Source of the DNA: Candidatus Latescibacterota bacterium
Lineage (GTDB): Bacteria > Latescibacterota > UBA2968 > GCA-2709665
Assembly: GCA_012271065.1 (NCBI GenBank)
Contig: JAAXHE010000112.1
Location: 1 to 64,000 of the forward strand
DNA: 64,000 nucleotides
Direction: 5' to 3'
How positions within the stretch are numbered: position 1 is the first letter of the stretch; each line of letters opens with the position of its first letter. Shown here piece by piece: positions 8,324 through 16,360 of this stretch. A program made the position numbers and the translations under genes. The notes below the pieces were generated by a model. It saw nothing but the letters and a program-made list of their open reading frames with translations, was not told the origin of the DNA and made no database searches.

Positions 8324-9370
8324 ATGGCGACTCAACCGGTGGGTCCAATGACCGGCCGCGAGCGCGTTCTGGCGGCGCTGAACAGGGAGCAGGTGGACCT
8401 GACGCCCGTGTGCAATCCGACGTCGGTGGCGACGGTGGAGTTGATGGATCTGGTGGACGCGCCCTTTCCGCAGGCGAACCGCGACCCGGAACTGATGGCC
8501 CGCCTTGCCGCCACGGGGCACACGGAGCTGGGGTTCGATTCGGTCATGCCGGTGTTCACGATTATCCAGGAGTCGTCCGCATTGGGCTGCAAGATCCAGT
8601 GGGAGCAGAAAGACAACTGGCCCACCGTAAGGATGCGCGAGCCCATCTGGGAAGACGTGGACGACATTCAGATTCCACCGGACCTGCTTACGCACCAGGA
8701 TACGAAGTGCGTGCTGGATGCGATCCGGATTCTGAAGAAGGAATACGGAGATGACGTGGCCGTTATCGGCAAGACAATGGGCCCATGGTCACTGGGATAC
8801 CACTGCTTCGGCGTGGAGCCCTTTCTGCTCATGTCTCTGGACGACCCGGACAAGACAAAGGAGTGTCTTGACAGAATGAAAGACGTGACCGTGGACTTTG
8901 GAGTGGCGCAGATCGAGGCGGGCGCGGATGCGCTCACGCTGCCCGATCACGCGACGGGCGACCTGGTGAGCGGGGAATACTACAAGCGGTATCTGCGCGA
9001 CCTGCATATCGAGTTCGTGGAGCGGATCCCGATTCCGCTGATTCTACACATCTGCGGGCGGACGGTGGACCGTATGGAGTACATCGCGCAGACGGGAATG
9101 TCCGCATTCCATTACGACTCGAAAAACGAGCCGGGCGAATCCATGGCGGCGGTGAAGGAGCGGATCTCGCTGGTGGGCAACATCAACAATCCGGAGACGC
9201 TGTTTTCAAAAGGGCCGGAGGCGGTCCGCCAGGAGGTCTTCAGGAACCTGGACGCAGGCGTGCATCTCGTCGGTCCGGAGTGCGCGATACCGCTACAGAC
9301 GTCCATCGAGAACCTGAAGGAGATTCCCGGAGCGGTCCGGGACTGGCACCGGGAGATGCCGGCGGGATAG
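8324..9370 (+). CDS. UroD-fold corrinoid methyltransferase (MtaA/CmuA-like, candidate methyltransferase I)
   Basis: A 348-residue protein of the uroporphyrinogen-decarboxylase-like methyltransferase family (MtaA, MtbA, CmuA and O-demethylase components). These zinc enzymes move methyl groups between a substrate and a corrinoid protein. The zinc motif is visible as His242-x-Cys244 (LHICG) with a distant Cys320 (GPECAIP). True HemE decarboxylases lack this set. GGGAGAG upstream supports ATG 8324; longer in-frame readings overlap the preceding gene. A corrinoid protein gene follows after 15 bases, and its activator and a pterin-linked methyltransferase are in the same operon. The most economical role is the first methyltransferase, taking a methyl group from an unknown methoxylated or methylated substrate. 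Transfer from the corrinoid to a thiol is the alternative. Confidence 0.85.
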   Translation: MATQPVGPMTGRERVLAALNREQVDLTPVCNPTSVATVELMDLVDAPFPQANRDPELMARLAATGHTELGFDSVMPVFTIIQESSALGCKIQWEQKDNWPTVRMREPIWEDVDDIQIPPDLLTHQDTKCVLDAIRILKKEYGDDVAVIGKTMGPWSLGYHCFGVEPFLLMSLDDPDKTKECLDRMKDVTVDFGVAQIEAGADALTLPDHATGDLVSGEYYKRYLRDLHIEFVERIPIPLILHICGRTVDRMEYIAQTGMSAFHYDSKNEPGESMAAVKERISLVGNINNPETLFSKGPEAVRQEVFRNLDAGVHLVGPECAIPLQTSIENLKEIPGAVRDWHREMPAG

Positions 9371-9385
9371 GGAGACTGGTACGCT

Positions 9386-10156
9386 ATGGCGGAAATTACC
9401 GATATCGTAAACGAGTTCATCCGTGACGAAATCGAGGAGTTCCTTGAGCGAGAAGACGAACGGGAGCGGGCGATCGCCACGTTCGCCGAGGTTACTCCCA
9501 ATATGCAGGCAATTGCCGCGGCCCTGATCGACGGCGATCATCACGAAGTGGACGCATTGACCAAAGCCGCTCTGGATGCCGGCACCGGGGCGCTGGAAGT
9601 GATGGACGACGGGCTGATCGCGGGAATGGGCATCGTGGGGATCAAATTCCGCGAGAACTTCATCTTCGTTCCGGAAGTGCTGGCCTGCGCCCGGGCGATG
9701 AAGGCCGGCATGGCCTATATCGAACCCATTCTGTCCGCGTCGGGCATCGAGCCGATCGGAACGGTAATCATGGGAACTGTAAAGGGCGACCTGCACGACA
9801 TCGGAAAGAACCTCTGCATCATGATGCTTCGCGGCGCCGGGTTTGTCGTTCACGATCTGGGCGTGGACACGTCGGAGGACGAATTCATGGATGCCGTGGA
9901 GGAACACGGCGCTCCACTGCTGGGGATGTCGGCGCTACTGACGACCACAATGCCCAATATGGGCAAGACGATCGAGGCCTTCATCGACGCGGATCTGCGT
10001 GAAGACGTGAAGATCATGGTGGGGGGCGCGCCCGTCACGCAGGAATTCGCCGACGATATGGGCGCGGACGGGTACGGAAAGGACGCGATGGCGTGCGTGG
10101 ACCTGGCTAAAGACCTGCTCGACGAGATGAAGGCAGAGACCAACCTGAATGTGTGA
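9386..10156 (+). CDS. Corrinoid (B12-binding) methyl carrier protein
   Basis: A 256-residue protein with the two-domain layout of MtaC/MtbC/MttC and the MetH core: an N-terminal four-helix cap (about residues 35-120) and a C-terminal Rossmann-like B12 domain (about 125-245). The base-off/His-on signature is present as DLHDIG (residues 135-140, His137 as lower cobalt ligand), with a SALLTTTMP loop and a GGAPV strand downstream completing the site. It carries the methyl group between the UroD-fold enzyme and the pterin-binding methyltransferase. An acidic N-terminal extension of about 30 residues is unusual. Its stop overlaps the start of the next small gene (GTGA at 10153-10156), indicating translational coupling. 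Confidence 0.93.
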   Translation: MAEITDIVNEFIRDEIEEFLEREDERERAIATFAEVTPNMQAIAAALIDGDHHEVDALTKAALDAGTGALEVMDDGLIAGMGIVGIKFRENFIFVPEVLACARAMKAGMAYIEPILSASGIEPIGTVIMGTVKGDLHDIGKNLCIMMLRGAGFVVHDLGVDTSEDEFMDAVEEHGAPLLGMSALLTTTMPNMGKTIEAFIDADLREDVKIMVGGAPVTQEFADDMGADGYGKDAMACVDLAKDLLDEMKAETNLNV

Positions 10157-10440
10157 GCCTAACCGTGCAGAAGATTGACAAAGAGGAATATCAGAAGCGG
10201 CTGGACAGGATCACGGAACTGTTCGCCGGAATGATCGCCCATGCCGATGAACTCTCAACCGTCCGGTGCCCCTACAAGAACCGTTTCGACGAGTGTACCG
10301 CCAGGTTCGGCTGCAGAAATCAGCGGAGGCCGCGTCCGGGCGGAACGCTGCTGATGTGCGGTGGAGACGACAAGCTGGACTACCGCGGCGCGTGGGAAAC
10401 GGAGACAGAACTTGGCGCATTCGTCGGGAGCGACGAATAG
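10153..10440 (+). CDS. Small four-cysteine protein between corrinoid protein and activator
   Basis: A 95-residue protein not assigned to a known family. It starts at GTG 10153, overlapping the preceding stop by four bases, which implies tight co-translation with the corrinoid protein. An N-terminal amphipathic helix is followed by four cysteines at 39, 48, 54 and 69 (C-x8-C-x5-C-x14-C), set in a basic region (CRNQRRPRPGG), and an acidic tail. The cysteine number suits an iron-sulfur cluster or zinc site. The gene sits between the corrinoid protein and its [2Fe-2S] activator, so a part in electron delivery or corrinoid reactivation is plausible but unproven. Its five-base spacing to the activator gene supports a shared function. 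Confidence 0.75.
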   Translation: MSLTVQKIDKEEYQKRLDRITELFAGMIAHADELSTVRCPYKNRFDECTARFGCRNQRRPRPGGTLLMCGGDDKLDYRGAWETETELGAFVGSDE

Positions 10441-10445
10441 TACGC

Positions 10446-12056
10446 ATGGGTACCATATCTCACGACGGAAAGCGGAGGGCCCTGACAGCCGGAAAGACGG
10501 TTTTCGACTATGCGGATGAACTGGCGGTCCAGGTGCCCACTTCCTGCGGACGCACCGGACACTGTCACGAGTGCGTGGTTGAAATCGGGTGCGGGATGGA
10601 CGCATTGCGGCCGCGGAACGACGTGGAGTCTTTCCTGCGGGAGAATTACCGTCTGGCTTGCCAGGCGGTGGTTGAAAACGACGAAGCCGATATCGAGTTC
10701 TCGCCGCTGAGGCGCAAGCCCAAGATTCTCTCACATTCCCTGGAAAGACCGCTGGATCCGGACCCCCTGGTCGCGCGCCTGGGGGACGTTGTTTATTATG
10801 ACGGCGTCGCCGTCGACAGGTATCGCGGTCACCTTTACGGAATCGCGGTCGATCTGGGCACGACGACGGTGGTCATGGACCTGGTGGATCTGGCCACGGG
10901 CGAGAGCGTACACGTGAGTTCGTTCGAGAACCCGCAGCGTTTCGGCGGCAGCGACGTGATGAATCGCATCTCCTACGACGGGGAGTTTCACGGCGAACTT
11001 CAGAAGGCGGCCGTAAACGCGATCAATCACGAAATCCTGGAACTGGGAAGACGATTCGGGTTTGTCCGCCAGGAGATCTACGAGATCGTCGTGGCGGGAA
11101 ACTCCACGATGCGGGACATCTTCTTCAAGCTGGACGTTCAGAGCATCGGCCAGAGACCGTACAAATCCCGCGTGGAGCACGCCTGTCTAGAGGGCGAACG
11201 GGAGACGACTTCCCTGCTGGAGGGTTCCAGGCGGCTGGGGCTGCGCGTCAATCCCAGGGCGAGGGTCTACGGGATGCCGCTGATCGCCAGCCATGTGGGG
11301 GCCGATACCGCGGCGGACCTCGTGGCGACGGACCTGACGTCTCAGGATGGCGTGGTGATGCTGGTGGACGTGGGGACCAATACCGAGGTGGTGGTGCGAA
11401 GCCCCGACCGGCTGCTCACCGCCTCCTGCCCGGCGGGGCCCGCGTTCGAGGGCGGGCTGGTCCGGTACGGGATGCCCGGACATGAAGGCGCTATCGAGTC
11501 GATCCGTCTCGAAAACGGCGGGTTCCAATACCGGACCATCGGAAACGTCGAGCCGGAGGGAATGTGCGGGTCCGGGTTGATCGATCTGCTGGCGGAACTC
11601 CGGCGGCACGATCTCATGGCGCCCAAAGGGATGTTTGCCGACCGGTCCTTCGAGATCCCGGTTGTCCCGGATTACGGGATCACGCTGTCCCGCGAAGACG
11701 CCAGCAACCTTGCCCAGGCCAAGGCCGCGAATTTCTGCGGGCAGTTCATCCTGATGCGACACCTCGGGGTTGGGCCGGAAGATATCGACACGCTATACCT
11801 TGCCGGAGGTTTCGCGAACTACGTGAACGTCCGGAACGCGGTCGAGATCGGGTTTCTGGCGCCGGTCGAGGAAGAACGCGTCGTGAAGACGGGAAATGCG
11901 GCGGTCCAGGGGGCGCGGGAGGTGCTGATCTCGCGAAAAAGGCGGGCGGCCGTCGAGGCGCTGGTGAAAGAGATCGAGCATGTCGAACTCGAAACAACTC
12001 CGGACTTCTTCGAGGTATTCGTGGAAGGCTGCCAGTTCAAGCCGATGCCTTTTTAA
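10446..12056 (+). CDS. Reductive activator of corrinoid proteins (RACE-type, [2Fe-2S] + ASKHA)
   Basis: A 536-residue protein. Residues 1-90 form a plant-type [2Fe-2S] ferredoxin domain with Cys34, Cys40, Cys43 (CGRTGHCHEC) and Cys72. The rest is the ATPase-like DUF4445/ASKHA domain of RACE proteins, with GIAVDLGTTTVVMDLVD near residue 137, LVDVGTNTEVV near 305 and LAGGFANYVN near 452. These proteins use ATP and a low-potential electron to reduce inactive Co(II) to Co(I) in corrinoid proteins. ATG 10446 is chosen because the ferredoxin domain begins right after it; the ribosome site is weak (GGGAG about 15 bases upstream), so coupling with the small upstream gene is likely. It is of the [2Fe-2S] type, not the RamA type with [4Fe-4S] clusters. 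Confidence 0.92.
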   Translation: MGTISHDGKRRALTAGKTVFDYADELAVQVPTSCGRTGHCHECVVEIGCGMDALRPRNDVESFLRENYRLACQAVVENDEADIEFSPLRRKPKILSHSLERPLDPDPLVARLGDVVYYDGVAVDRYRGHLYGIAVDLGTTTVVMDLVDLATGESVHVSSFENPQRFGGSDVMNRISYDGEFHGELQKAAVNAINHEILELGRRFGFVRQEIYEIVVAGNSTMRDIFFKLDVQSIGQRPYKSRVEHACLEGERETTSLLEGSRRLGLRVNPRARVYGMPLIASHVGADTAADLVATDLTSQDGVVMLVDVGTNTEVVVRSPDRLLTASCPAGPAFEGGLVRYGMPGHEGAIESIRLENGGFQYRTIGNVEPEGMCGSGLIDLLAELRRHDLMAPKGMFADRSFEIPVVPDYGITLSREDASNLAQAKAANFCGQFILMRHLGVGPEDIDTLYLAGGFANYVNVRNAVEIGFLAPVEEERVVKTGNAAVQGAREVLISRKRRAAVEALVKEIEHVELETTPDFFEVFVEGCQFKPMPF

Positions 12057-12060
12057 GACT

Positions 12061-12190
12061 GGGGAGACGGTAGAGGTGAGACGGGAGAGATTGCCTGCCC
12101 CGTAAGTTTTCCGATTAGACCGCAGGCATAGAGGAAGCGCAGATCGGGCAAGGGTTTCATCTAACGTCTACCGGCTCATGTCTTCCCGCC
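12061..12190. repeat. Dispersed ~130-bp repeat with inverted ends, copy 1 (divergent)
   Basis: This stretch aligns along its length with 20199-20330 and 51946-52070. Shared blocks include AGAGATTG, CTGCC, CCGxAGGC and a distal TCTAxCGTCTxxC. Its two ends are imperfect inverted repeats of about 25-30 bp (GGGGAGACGG... against ...GTCTTCCCGCC). It has no coding capacity. It lies between the activator and MetF genes, inside an otherwise continuous operon. It resembles a MITE-like or transcribed structured element; the mechanism is unknown. Confidence 0.65.
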
Positions 12191-12240
12191 TTTGAGGGGC
12201 CGTGTGGAAGGGTCCCCCGCAAAAACACGAGTAAGTTCGC

Positions 12241-13842
12241 ATGGCGGCAACTTTAGGAAAATCAGATCCAGCCCCCGACAACGGGGAGAAACGCTCCCTG
12301 CGCCATCTGCTCGAGGAAACGGACGCGTTCGTCGTCTGCGCGGAACTGGTCAATTCCCGGGGCGTGATCACCGAACGCCGCGGGCGACACGTCCTGGACC
12401 TCGCGCGGGCGCTGGCCGACCACCCCGGCGTACACGCCCTGAGCATCACGGACAATCCTGGCGGGAACGCCACAAACAGCCCGGATGCGATGGGAATGGA
12501 CCTGCTGGGCCGGGGCAAGGAAGTCATCATTCACCTGTCGTGCAAGGACTGGAACCGGAATGCGCTGCTCAGCCGGGGCTGGGAGCTGGCAAGCGAAGGA
12601 TTCGAAAACGTGCTTGCGCTCTCCGGCGACTACCCCGCAACCGGATATCACGGGCAGGCGGGCGCCGTGTTCGATACGGATTCGGTCGGCCTCCTGAAGA
12701 TGCTCTCGGAGATGAATTCAGGCATGCGGCTCGAAGGCGTCAGAGGCGATCAGGTCCTGAAGCCCACACGTTTCTTCCTGGGCGCTGTGGTAAACAACCA
12801 CAAGCGATACGAACGCGAGGTGATGCCGCAGTACTTCAAGCTGGAAAAAAAGATCCGGAACGGCGCGGGGTTCATCATAAACCAGATCGGGTACGACACC
12901 CGCAAGCAGCACGAACTGTTGAAGTACATGGCCCTTTACGGTCTGCACACACCCTTAATTGCCAATGTGTACGTACTCAGCCCCGCCTCGGCCAGATTTT
13001 TCCACGCGGGCAACATCCCCGGCGTGATCGTAACCGACGAGTTGCTCGAACTCACGCGGAAGCACGCCCGTTCCCGCGACAAGGGCAAGGCTTTCTTTCT
13101 GGAGTTCGCCGCGAAGCAGTGCGCAATCGCCCGGGGGCTGGGGTACCGCGGGGTGTACCTTGGCGGGCGCCTGAAGTTCGAGGACTATGCTCGGATTCTG
13201 GACATCTGCGGCGGCTACGGAGATGCGGACTGGAAGGACTTCGCTTCCGAGATTTGCTTCCAGCAGCCGGACGAATTCTTCTTCTTTGAACCGGACGGGG
13301 AAACGGGGCTGAGTTCGGACGAGGTCAACCGCGCGTATCGTCATTCGAAGCAACCCGAGGTGTTGCGGGCAGCCAGAAGCCGCGTATCCACGGCCTACAA
13401 GATCAACCGCTTCGTGCACGAACAGGTCTTCGAGAAGGATCGTCCGGCCTTTCGCATCGGCAGAAGGTTCTTCGAGGCCGTCGACCGCGCCGGAAGCAGG
13501 GTGCGCAGGGCTTTGCACGGCGCCGAGCAGGCGGTGAAGATTCCGTGCTTCGATTGCCGGGACTGCGGCGATTGTTCGCTTCCGGATATCGCGTTCCTCT
13601 GTCCCGAGTCGCAGTGCGTCAAGAATCAGCGAAACGGCCCCTGCGGCGGGACCCGCCGGGGACTGTGCGAAGTGGGGGAGAAGGAATGCATCTGGTCGCT
13701 GGCCTACGAACGCCTCAAGGCGTACGGCGAGGAAGAGACGATGCTGGACGGGCCGGTGGTTTTCAGAAACGGCGCCCTCAAAGGCACCAGCGCCTGGGCG
13801 AACGCGTTTCTGGACCGGGACCACCACGCGCGCAAGGAGTGA
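12241..13842 (+). CDS. metF: Methylenetetrahydrofolate reductase fused to a MetV-type cysteine-rich domain
   Basis: A 533-residue protein. Residues about 20-330 form the MetF TIM barrel (VCAELVNSRG, ITDNPGG, HLSCKDWNRN, ALSGDYP and IINQIGYD match conserved FAD/folate segments). The C-terminal ~100 residues carry a cysteine-rich MTHFR C-terminal domain of the MetV type, beginning near residue 436 (CFDCRDCGDC, CPESQC, NGPCGG, CEVGEKECIW). In acetogens MetV is a separate partner of MetF and holds a zinc or iron-sulfur site; here the two are one chain. The enzyme interconverts methylene- and methyl-tetrahydrofolate. With the methyltransferase 10 bases downstream it would oxidise corrinoid-derived methyl groups or supply them. 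A copy of a dispersed repeat separates it from the activator gene. Confidence 0.9.
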   Translation: MAATLGKSDPAPDNGEKRSLRHLLEETDAFVVCAELVNSRGVITERRGRHVLDLARALADHPGVHALSITDNPGGNATNSPDAMGMDLLGRGKEVIIHLSCKDWNRNALLSRGWELASEGFENVLALSGDYPATGYHGQAGAVFDTDSVGLLKMLSEMNSGMRLEGVRGDQVLKPTRFFLGAVVNNHKRYEREVMPQYFKLEKKIRNGAGFIINQIGYDTRKQHELLKYMALYGLHTPLIANVYVLSPASARFFHAGNIPGVIVTDELLELTRKHARSRDKGKAFFLEFAAKQCAIARGLGYRGVYLGGRLKFEDYARILDICGGYGDADWKDFASEICFQQPDEFFFFEPDGETGLSSDEVNRAYRHSKQPEVLRAARSRVSTAYKINRFVHEQVFEKDRPAFRIGRRFFEAVDRAGSRVRRALHGAEQAVKIPCFDCRDCGDCSLPDIAFLCPESQCVKNQRNGPCGGTRRGLCEVGEKECIWSLAYERLKAYGEEETMLDGPVVFRNGALKGTSAWANAFLDRDHHARKE

Positions 13843-13852
13843 GGGGAACACA

Positions 13853-14899
13853 ATGAAACTGGATGGACGGGACGGCGAGTTTATCGTCATCGGTGAAAAC
13901 ATCCACACGACACGGGTTGTCCTGAGAAAGGGACGACTCGTCGTGAAGAACCCCGATGGGGTGGAGGCGGTCCGCTATTACGACACCCGCAAGAAGCGGC
14001 GCTTCCTGACGATTCCCGACGATTTCAAGCGGACGCAGGACTACGAAGAAGGGCGCGTCAAGTACGTCAAGATCGCGGTGCAGGCGGCGATGTCCGGCCT
14101 CGCGCCACAGGCGGAAGACGGGCAGGCGTACCTGCACCGGATGATTCAGCGCCAGGTGGAAGCGGGAGCGGACTACCTGGACCTGAACGTGGACGAGGTC
14201 TCACTGCGACTGGACGAACAGAAGAAGGCCATGCGATGGCTCGTGGGCGCTGTTCAGGAGGTAAGCCCCGTTCCGATATCCGTTGACTCCTCCAATGTGG
14301 AGACCATTGGTGAAGGACTCGGGGCCTGCAACGGCGGGGCTGGACGGCCGCTGCTGAACTCGGCCTCGCTGGAACGCCTGGAGGCGCTGGACCTGGCCTT
14401 GAGGTTCAACGCCAGGGTTGTCGTGACGGCCGCCGGCGAGAGCGGAATGCCGCAGGACGCGGAGGAGCGGGTCGAAAACGCGTCGCGGATGGTGGACGCG
14501 GCTCTGTCGAGGGGGATCGCGATCGAGGATATTTTCGTGGATGCCCTGGTCTTTCCGATATCGGTGGACGGCGGTTTCGGCAACCACTGCTTCGAGGCCA
14601 TTCGCAGGCTTCGCGCGGGATTCGGCCCAGGGATTCATGTCACGGGCGGATTCAGCAACGTTTCGTTCGGGCTGCCGTGCCGGCGCCTGATCAACGACGT
14701 GTTCACGATTCTGGCCGTCGAGGCCGGAGCCGACAGCGGGATCGTCGACCCGGTCACCAGCAGCCCGCAGCGTATATTCACCCTGGACCGGGATACGGAA
14801 CCGTACCGGCTCGCGGAAGACATGCTTCTGGGCAGGGATCGCATGTGCAAGGCCTTTCTGCGTGCGTATCGGAAGGGTGCGCTGGACGCTTACCGTTAA
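13853..14899 (+). CDS. Pterin-binding methyltransferase (methyltetrahydrofolate:corrinoid, methyltransferase II type)
   Basis: A 348-residue protein of the dihydropteroate-synthase-like pterin-binding family (AcsE, MtvA, MetH folate domain). Support includes GENIHTTR near the N-terminus, the YLDLNVDEVS strand near residue 103, the ISVDSSNVETI segment near 141 with the family's D-S-S, LLNSAS, and a late GFSNVSFGLP corresponding to the usual GxSNxSFG motif. It exchanges a methyl group between the corrinoid protein and tetrahydrofolate. GAGGGGAA just upstream supports ATG 13853. An N-terminal extension of about 60 residues, with TRKKRRF, precedes the core. Its product is the substrate of the MetF-MetV protein encoded just before it. 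Confidence 0.88.
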   Translation: MKLDGRDGEFIVIGENIHTTRVVLRKGRLVVKNPDGVEAVRYYDTRKKRRFLTIPDDFKRTQDYEEGRVKYVKIAVQAAMSGLAPQAEDGQAYLHRMIQRQVEAGADYLDLNVDEVSLRLDEQKKAMRWLVGAVQEVSPVPISVDSSNVETIGEGLGACNGGAGRPLLNSASLERLEALDLALRFNARVVVTAAGESGMPQDAEERVENASRMVDAALSRGIAIEDIFVDALVFPISVDGGFGNHCFEAIRRLRAGFGPGIHVTGGFSNVSFGLPCRRLINDVFTILAVEAGADSGIVDPVTSSPQRIFTLDRDTEPYRLAEDMLLGRDRMCKAFLRAYRKGALDAYR

Positions 14900-14925
14900 A
14901 TCATCGAGGAGGAATCGGGGAGGAG

Positions 14926-16005
14926 ATGAAGACATTTCTCGATCGGATGGAAGACACCCGGCCAATGGTCTACGACGGGGGATTTGGATCGGAGCTGTTC
15001 AAGGGGCGCATCGAACTGACGAACAGCGCGCTCGCGAATGAACTGCATCCGGCTGCGGTTGTCGATATCCATGCCGCCTATATTGAAGCGGGGACCGACG
15101 TCATCGGCACAAACACATTCGTGGCTTCGCCACTGCACCTGGAAATGGCTGGGAAAGCCGCGAACGACGCCGGAAAGATTGCCAGGCTGGCCGTGGAACA
15201 CGCGAAAACGGCGGTCGAAAAGAGCGAAAGGGAGGTCTATATCGCAGGATCCGTCGGACCGTCTCCCGGGGCTATCGAGTCGGACGCGGGGGATACCGAC
15301 TTCGGCATCGCGGACGTGAAGGTAAGGGATGCGCACGAGCAGGTCATCCATGCGCTCGCGCAGGCCGGGGTGGACCTGATCTGCATCGAGACCATGTTTT
15401 CCGCAAAGGAGGCCGCCATTGCGGCTGACGTGGCCCGGAAGACCGAATTGCCCGTCGCGATCAATCTCACGTGCAAGTACACGAAGGACCGGAAAACAGG
15501 CGAGGTGATCTACCGGACGGACTGGGGGCATTCACCTGGCGATCTCCTGGACTTCCTGGGTTCCGGCGAGTTTTCGGACGGCGACAATCTGCTGGAGCAC
15601 ATAGGGATCGTCGGAATGAATTGCGGAGCGGAGACCCGGCGGGTGGAACATACGGGGATGGCTTACGCGATCAACGGAATCCGGCAGTTCAGAGACGCAA
15701 TGGTGTCGCGGGGAGTCGAGGGGATCGGGCTGATGGCCTATCCCAATGCAGGACTTCCGCAACTGGAGCGAAAGACTGGGCGGACGACGTATTCTCAGAC
15801 CGCCGAGGACATGGCGCAGTCCGTGCCCGAGCTGATTGACAGCGGCGGCGCCATCATCGGAGGCTGTTGCGGGACCGGACCGTCGCACATTCGGGCGTTC
15901 CACGGGGTGATGAACGGGGGTCAGGGGAAGGCAGACAGCGGCGGCAGGGATCCCGGCATCCAAAGCCGGCAGGACGACGGGAACGGCCGCGGGAAGAAGG
16001 GGTGA
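14926..16005 (+). CDS. Homocysteine S-methyltransferase / betaine-homocysteine methyltransferase-like protein
   Basis: A 359-residue protein of the homocysteine S-methyltransferase family. It starts with VYDGGFGSELF and has the HPAAVVDIHAAYIEAGTDVIGTNTF-type barrel start (split here by a Leu/His-rich turn), the zinc cysteine in GMNCGAE near residue 233 and the paired cysteines in GGCCGTGP near 313. It would methylate homocysteine to methionine, or a related thiol, using a methyl donor that may be the corrinoid protein or a betaine. The last ~25 residues are a low-complexity Gly/Arg tail. GGGGAGGAG lies immediately before ATG 14926. Its place in the operon suggests that part of the captured methyl groups is used for methionine. 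Confidence 0.85.
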   Translation: MKTFLDRMEDTRPMVYDGGFGSELFKGRIELTNSALANELHPAAVVDIHAAYIEAGTDVIGTNTFVASPLHLEMAGKAANDAGKIARLAVEHAKTAVEKSEREVYIAGSVGPSPGAIESDAGDTDFGIADVKVRDAHEQVIHALAQAGVDLICIETMFSAKEAAIAADVARKTELPVAINLTCKYTKDRKTGEVIYRTDWGHSPGDLLDFLGSGEFSDGDNLLEHIGIVGMNCGAETRRVEHTGMAYAINGIRQFRDAMVSRGVEGIGLMAYPNAGLPQLERKTGRTTYSQTAEDMAQSVPELIDSGGAIIGGCCGTGPSHIRAFHGVMNGGQGKADSGGRDPGIQSRQDDGNGRGKKG

Positions 16006-16008
16006 GCG

Positions 16009-16281
16009 GTGGCCGAATACCAGGTGTTGTACTGGAAGGACATTCCCGCGCAGGCGCGGGTCTTCGACGGGAAGCGTCGCGTCGCCCGGCAGATGCCCCC
16101 GGAATTCCAGGAGGCGATAGACCGGCGTGCCATGAAGGAGGGCCTCGCCGGTACGGACGCGTACCTGGCGCACTGGAAATGGAGCGAACGACGGGAGCGT
16201 CCCGGCGACCCGCAGACGGTACTGGATTCTGTCGTAGAGGAGCTTGAACGGACTTACGACGATCAGGGCGGCGACGAATAG
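16009..16281 (+). CDS. 'Virulence factor' domain small protein (PF13769-like)
   Basis: A 90-residue protein starting at GTG 16009. It opens with EYQVLYWKDIPAQARVFDG and contains RQMPPEFQEAIDRRAM and GTDAYLAHWKW, the pattern of the small family misleadingly named 'virulence factor'. Despite the name, such proteins are commonly seen beside methylenetetrahydrofolate reductase and corrinoid methyltransferase genes in environmental bacteria, which is the context here. The biochemical role is unknown; a subunit or assembly role for the one-carbon enzymes is inference. It is the last gene of the operon, four bases after the homocysteine methyltransferase gene and 21 bases before a strong terminator. 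Confidence 0.8.
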   Translation: MAEYQVLYWKDIPAQARVFDGKRRVARQMPPEFQEAIDRRAMKEGLAGTDAYLAHWKWSERRERPGDPQTVLDSVVEELERTYDDQGGDE

Positions 16282-16302
16282 AGGGTCAACACACGTGCAA
16301 CG

Positions 16303-16335
16303 AAAAAAGGAGCCGGTATTTCCGGCTCCTTTTTT
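16303..16335. terminator. Bidirectional terminator closing the corrinoid operon
   Basis: GGAGCCGG (16309-16316) pairs perfectly with CCGGCTCC (16322-16329) across a five-base loop, with six As on the left and six Ts on the right. It lies between convergent genes ending at 16281 (+) and 16361 (-) and should stop transcription from both sides. Confidence 0.92.
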
Positions 16336-16360
16336 GTCTTCGACCGTGCGCGACAACACT

